NCBI GenBank assembly: GCA_002790675.1
Contig: PFVP01000028.1
Span: 1 to 6,479 of the forward strand
Direction of reading: 5' to 3'
Length of the DNA: 6,479 nt
Origin: Candidatus Moranbacteria bacterium CG_4_9_14_3_um_filter_45_14
GTDB taxonomy: Bacteria; Patescibacteriota; Minisyncoccia; Moranbacterales; UBA1568
Shown piece by piece: positions 4,833 to 6,479 of this stretch. The notes below the pieces were generated by a model. That model saw only the letters and a list, made by a program, of their open reading frames with translations, made no database searches and was not told the origin of the DNA. Made by a program: the position numbers and the translations under genes. Within the stretch, counting starts at the first letter, position 1. Every line of letters begins with the position of its first letter.

Positions 4833-6025
4833 GTTTGATTGAATTGATCAAGTACTTTTGTGTAAAGATTCTCCCATTCTTTCCCGATTTTTTCACGTGA
4901 GAATTGTTTGACGAATGCTGTGCCCCCTTTGCCGAGTCGTCTCCTTTCTTCCGGATGTTCATAGAGGAAGAGTATCATATCGGCGAGAGCCTTGTAATCA
5001 CCAGGCTCTACGAGAGAGCCGTTCTCATCATCGTGAATGTATTCCGCCAAACCTCGAGCGCGTGTTCCGATGGGTGGAATGCCAGTTGCCATCGCTTTCA
5101 TCATACTCAGGCTCTGTGTCTCAGCCGTGCTCATAATAGCGAATATATCGGCTGCTCGATAGATGAGGGAATGGTCTTCAGTGCTCACTGTTCCGAAAAA
5201 TCTTACTTTCTCTCCGATACCGAGTTCTTTTGTAAGTGTTCGAAGAGAATCTTCTGCGTCGCCGTGGCCAGTGATAGCGAGACATAATCCAGGAATTTTT
5301 TCTTTGAGAATGGCTATCGCTCGTATGATATCATCGACGTGTTTCTCTTGTGCCAGTCGTCCGGTGTAGAGAATGACAAAGGAATCAAGTCCGAATTTTT
5401 TTTTGAGCTGTATCTTCTCATCTATTCCTGCAGGGAAAAAGTTGTCGAGATCGATGGGATTAGAGATGACGCGACTGGGTTTGTAGAAACCATTTTTTTT
5501 CATTTCATCTAAGATGCCTTGCGAGGGAGCCGTGACAAAATCACAGCGATTGTAATACCAGGAAACGAAACGAAGTGCGAATTTTTGGAGAAATTTCGCC
5601 TGTATCGGACCATACCGGAGGAATTCAGTAAGAGGCGTGTGACTCGTACCGATGAGCGGTCGTCTCAGAAAAAAGCTCGCTACGAGTGCTTCGAGTCCGG
5701 CTCCGAAGAACAGATGTGTGTGGATGATATCCGGATGTTTTTTGGAGAGATGGATCCATCTGAGAAACGTGGGAACAATCATCCGGCCTTGTTTCGTCGG
5801 GGCAGGAAAAGGAAGAGCGAAGAGTCTTTTGACAGTAATGCCCTCACTGATGTGTATTTCTTCATAGGGGAGATGAGAGATTGCGAAATCTTTTTTTCCG
5901 TAACGGGGTACGAAAAAATCAATTTCGTGTCCGAGATGAGAAAGCTCTCTTGCCTGTTCGACAAGCGAATCAGAGATGCCGGACAGTTCCGGGTAAAAAT
6001 TGTCTGAGAAAACGGCTATTTTCAT
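4823..6025 (-). CDS. GT4-family glycosyltransferase (GT-B fold)
   Basis: A 400-residue retaining-type glycosyltransferase, probably transferring a sugar from a nucleotide-sugar donor to a lipid or growing surface glycan at the cytoplasmic face of the membrane. The N-terminal Rossmann domain starts MKIAVFSDNFYPELSGISDS, with the GT4-type loop GIS at 16-18, HTH at 102-104 and GTSHTPL further on. The C-terminal donor-binding domain has SNPIDLD, YTGRLAQEKH (Arg223 and Lys228, the usual phosphate-binding pair), GHGDAEDSLR, and ETQSLSMMKAMATG. The last is the EX7E region: Glu302 is present but the second acidic residue is Lys310. An in-frame ATG at 6082 would add 19 Lys/Phe-rich residues, but family alignment favours ATG 6025, where the first beta strand begins. 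Neither start has a clear Shine-Dalgarno. The gene is convergent with the small gene at 4553 and divergent from a GT2 gene. The exact sugar and acceptor cannot be told. Confidence 0.93.
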   Translation of the reverse strand: MKIAVFSDNFYPELSGISDSLVEQARELSHLGHEIDFFVPRYGKKDFAISHLPYEEIHISEGITVKRLFALPFPAPTKQGRMIVPTFLRWIHLSKKHPDIIHTHLFFGAGLEALVASFFLRRPLIGTSHTPLTEFLRYGPIQAKFLQKFALRFVSWYYNRCDFVTAPSQGILDEMKKNGFYKPSRVISNPIDLDNFFPAGIDEKIQLKKKFGLDSFVILYTGRLAQEKHVDDIIRAIAILKEKIPGLCLAITGHGDAEDSLRTLTKELGIGEKVRFFGTVSTEDHSLIYRAADIFAIMSTAETQSLSMMKAMATGIPPIGTRARGLAEYIHDDENGSLVEPGDYKALADMILFLYEHPEERRRLGKGGTAFVKQFSREKIGKEWENLYTKVLDQFNQTKK

Positions 6026-6047
6026 AAATAAAAAGAATTTTTTGATA

Positions 6048-6053
6048 AGTATA
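6048..6053 (-). promoter_or_regulatory. Possible -10 box for the GT4 gene
   Basis: TATACT on the minus strand (5/6 match to TATAAT) lies 22 bases before ATG 6025 and is preceded by seven A. No -35 at correct spacing is convincing; TTGAAA is 23 bases upstream. The leader would be about 16 bases long without a Shine-Dalgarno. This also supports choosing 6025 over 6082 as the start, because a transcript from here could not include 6082. Confidence 0.4.
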
Positions 6054-6063
6054 TTTTTTTGTC

Positions 6064-6247
6064 TGGAAGTTTTTTCTTTCAAGCAATCTTCCTGGAGGCC
6101 ATTCGTTCGTCCAGCGACGAACTTCTCTTATGGACTTTTTTCAATCCGTCGAAACGACGGCACCATGCTTGAAAAAACTCCAACTCCTCCAGAAAAATTC
6201 TTGGAAGAAAAAGTTGGTGTAATAAACGAAAAAAGCTTTCGGTTATT
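6064..6247. repeat. Cluster of inverted repeats in the divergent intergenic region
   Basis: Several stems lie close together. GTTCGTC/GACGAAC has loop CAGC (6105-6122). CCGTCG/CGACGG has loop AAA (6146-6160). CCAAC/GTTGG (6180-6184 with 6213-6217) encloses a weaker CCAGAA/TTCTTGG arm. CGAAA/TTTCG, extended by AATAA/TTATT, spans 6221-6247. Longer-range pairs are TTTCAAGC (6077-6084) with GCTTGAAA (6167-6174), and TTTTTTCAA (6136-6144) with TTGAAAAAA (6169-6177); these two exclude each other. CTGGAGG (6092-6098) can pair with CCTCCAG (6187-6193). It may be a structured RNA, a leader, a recombination site or a mobile-element remnant. No known RNA family is recognised. Confidence 0.5.
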
Positions 6248-6290
6248 GAAAACTTGTTGTTCAGATGAGAATTCTAGAATCAACTCTTAA
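6165..6290 (+). CDS. Possible 41-residue protein, unknown
   Basis: An ATG at 6165 opens a frame of 41 residues (MLEKTPTPPEKFLEEKVGV ... ending RINS) that stops at TAA 6288-6290. The Lys/Glu/Pro-rich composition looks coding, but there is no Shine-Dalgarno and it overlaps several hairpins. It may be a small gene, the truncated start of a lost gene, or chance. The frame continues upstream without a stop, but only as antisense of the GT4 start region. Confidence 0.25.
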   Translation: MLEKTPTPPEKFLEEKVGVINEKSFRLLKTCCSDENSRINS

Positions 6291-6329
6291 AGGATAGAAG
6301 AGAAAAGTGTTTCTGTCTATGCCTGTTTG

Positions 6330-6338
6330 TGCTAGAAT
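6330..6338 (+). promoter_or_regulatory. Extended -10 promoter of the GT2 gene, nearly leaderless
   Basis: TAGAAT (6333-6338; 5/6 match to TATAAT) is preceded by TGC in extended -10 position. Transcription would begin around 6345, one or two bases before ATG 6347, so the mRNA would be almost leaderless. This agrees with the absence of a Shine-Dalgarno. No clear -35 is seen. Confidence 0.5.
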
Positions 6339-6346
6339 AAAGCCAT

Positions 6347-6479
6347 ATGAAACTCAGTATCGTCATTCCAGCCTATAATGAAGAGACTTATATTGGAAAA
6401 TGTCTCGAATCGATAGCGATGGAAAAAACACGCGGTCGTTTCGATGTGGAAATAATTGTCGTCAACAATGCCAGTGATG
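6347..6479 (+). CDS. GT2-family glycosyltransferase, N-terminal part (cut by the window end)
   Basis: The 44 visible residues begin MKLSIVIPAYNEETYIGKCLESI and continue to FDVEIIVVNNASD. They show the first beta strand and the A-Y-N-E-E nucleotide-binding start of GT-A fold family 2 glycosyltransferases, then the second strand with VVNNAS where VVDNAS or VVDDGS is more usual; the Asn variant is known in this family. The catalytic DXD and ED motifs lie beyond the window. It is divergent from the GT4 gene, which suggests a locus for surface glycan or glycolipid synthesis. The frame is open to the last base. The start is fixed by the family N-terminus and a -10 box just upstream. Confidence 0.9.
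   Translation, partial: MKLSIVIPAYNEETYIGKCLESIAMEKTRGRFDVEIIVVNNASD

Noticed and set aside
5519..6007. A 162-residue plus-strand frame opposite the GT4 gene
   Set aside because: It is antisense to conserved GT4 sequence; the composition reflects the opposite strand's codons.
6026..6082. Upstream ATG at 6082 as the start of the GT4 gene
   Set aside because: The extra 19 residues are Lys/Phe-rich, lie before the conserved first beta strand, and a likely -10 box sits inside them.
6064..6247. tmRNA, RNase P RNA, SRP RNA or 6S RNA
   Set aside because: None of their recognisable conserved elements is present in the hairpin region.

Overview
The window looks like a piece of a small-genome bacterium, most likely a member of the Candidate Phyla Radiation / Patescibacteria (Parcubacteria- or Moranbacteria-like). 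This is an inference from gene content and style: a compact Pif1-type helicase with a lysine-rich linker and a helix-turn-helix tail, a DNA-binding-domain-only MGMT-family gene, a DUF5671-like membrane protein with a pilin-like tail, many genes without a clear Shine-Dalgarno sequence, short spacers and moderate GC. TGA is the usual stop codon. No intact gene contains an internal TGA, so the standard bacterial code applies and not the UGA=Gly code of Gracilibacteria/Absconditabacteria.

Layout, left to right. A truncated tRNA-Ala(TGC) gene lies on the minus strand at 1-67 with a good promoter (83-111). Divergent from it, on the plus strand, is an intact Pif1/RecD-like helicase (206-1756). It is followed by a damaged MGMT-family gene (1775-2101): its second codon is TGA and two compensating frameshifts interrupt it, yet the PCHR active-site motif is still readable. 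Overlapping its end is a small gene of unknown function (2094-2411) that itself seems frameshifted near its 3' end; the restored frame would end at 2475, just before a terminator. A self-contained unit follows (promoter 2599-2627, gene 2665-3177, terminator 3199-3233). It encodes a 170-residue conserved protein of unknown function, and the identical 35-bp terminator sequence lies on both sides of the gene. Next are a five-helix membrane protein with a pilin-like extracytoplasmic domain (3320-4507) and a small charged protein (4553-4780). A palindromic terminator (4809-4832) separates these from a convergent gene.

The right end concerns surface glycans: a GT4-family glycosyltransferase on the minus strand (4823-6025) and, divergently, the start of a GT2-family glycosyltransferase (6347 to the window end). 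The intergenic region between them is rich in inverted repeats, with several successive hairpins and a possible switch between two mutually exclusive long-range stems, and it also holds a 41-codon ORF.

No clear new multi-gene system is visible. The observations most worth a second look are the cluster of gene lesions at 1775-2475, the duplicated terminator flanking the unknown gene, the structured intergenic region at 6064-6247, and the Glu-to-Lys change in the EX7E motif of the GT4 enzyme.
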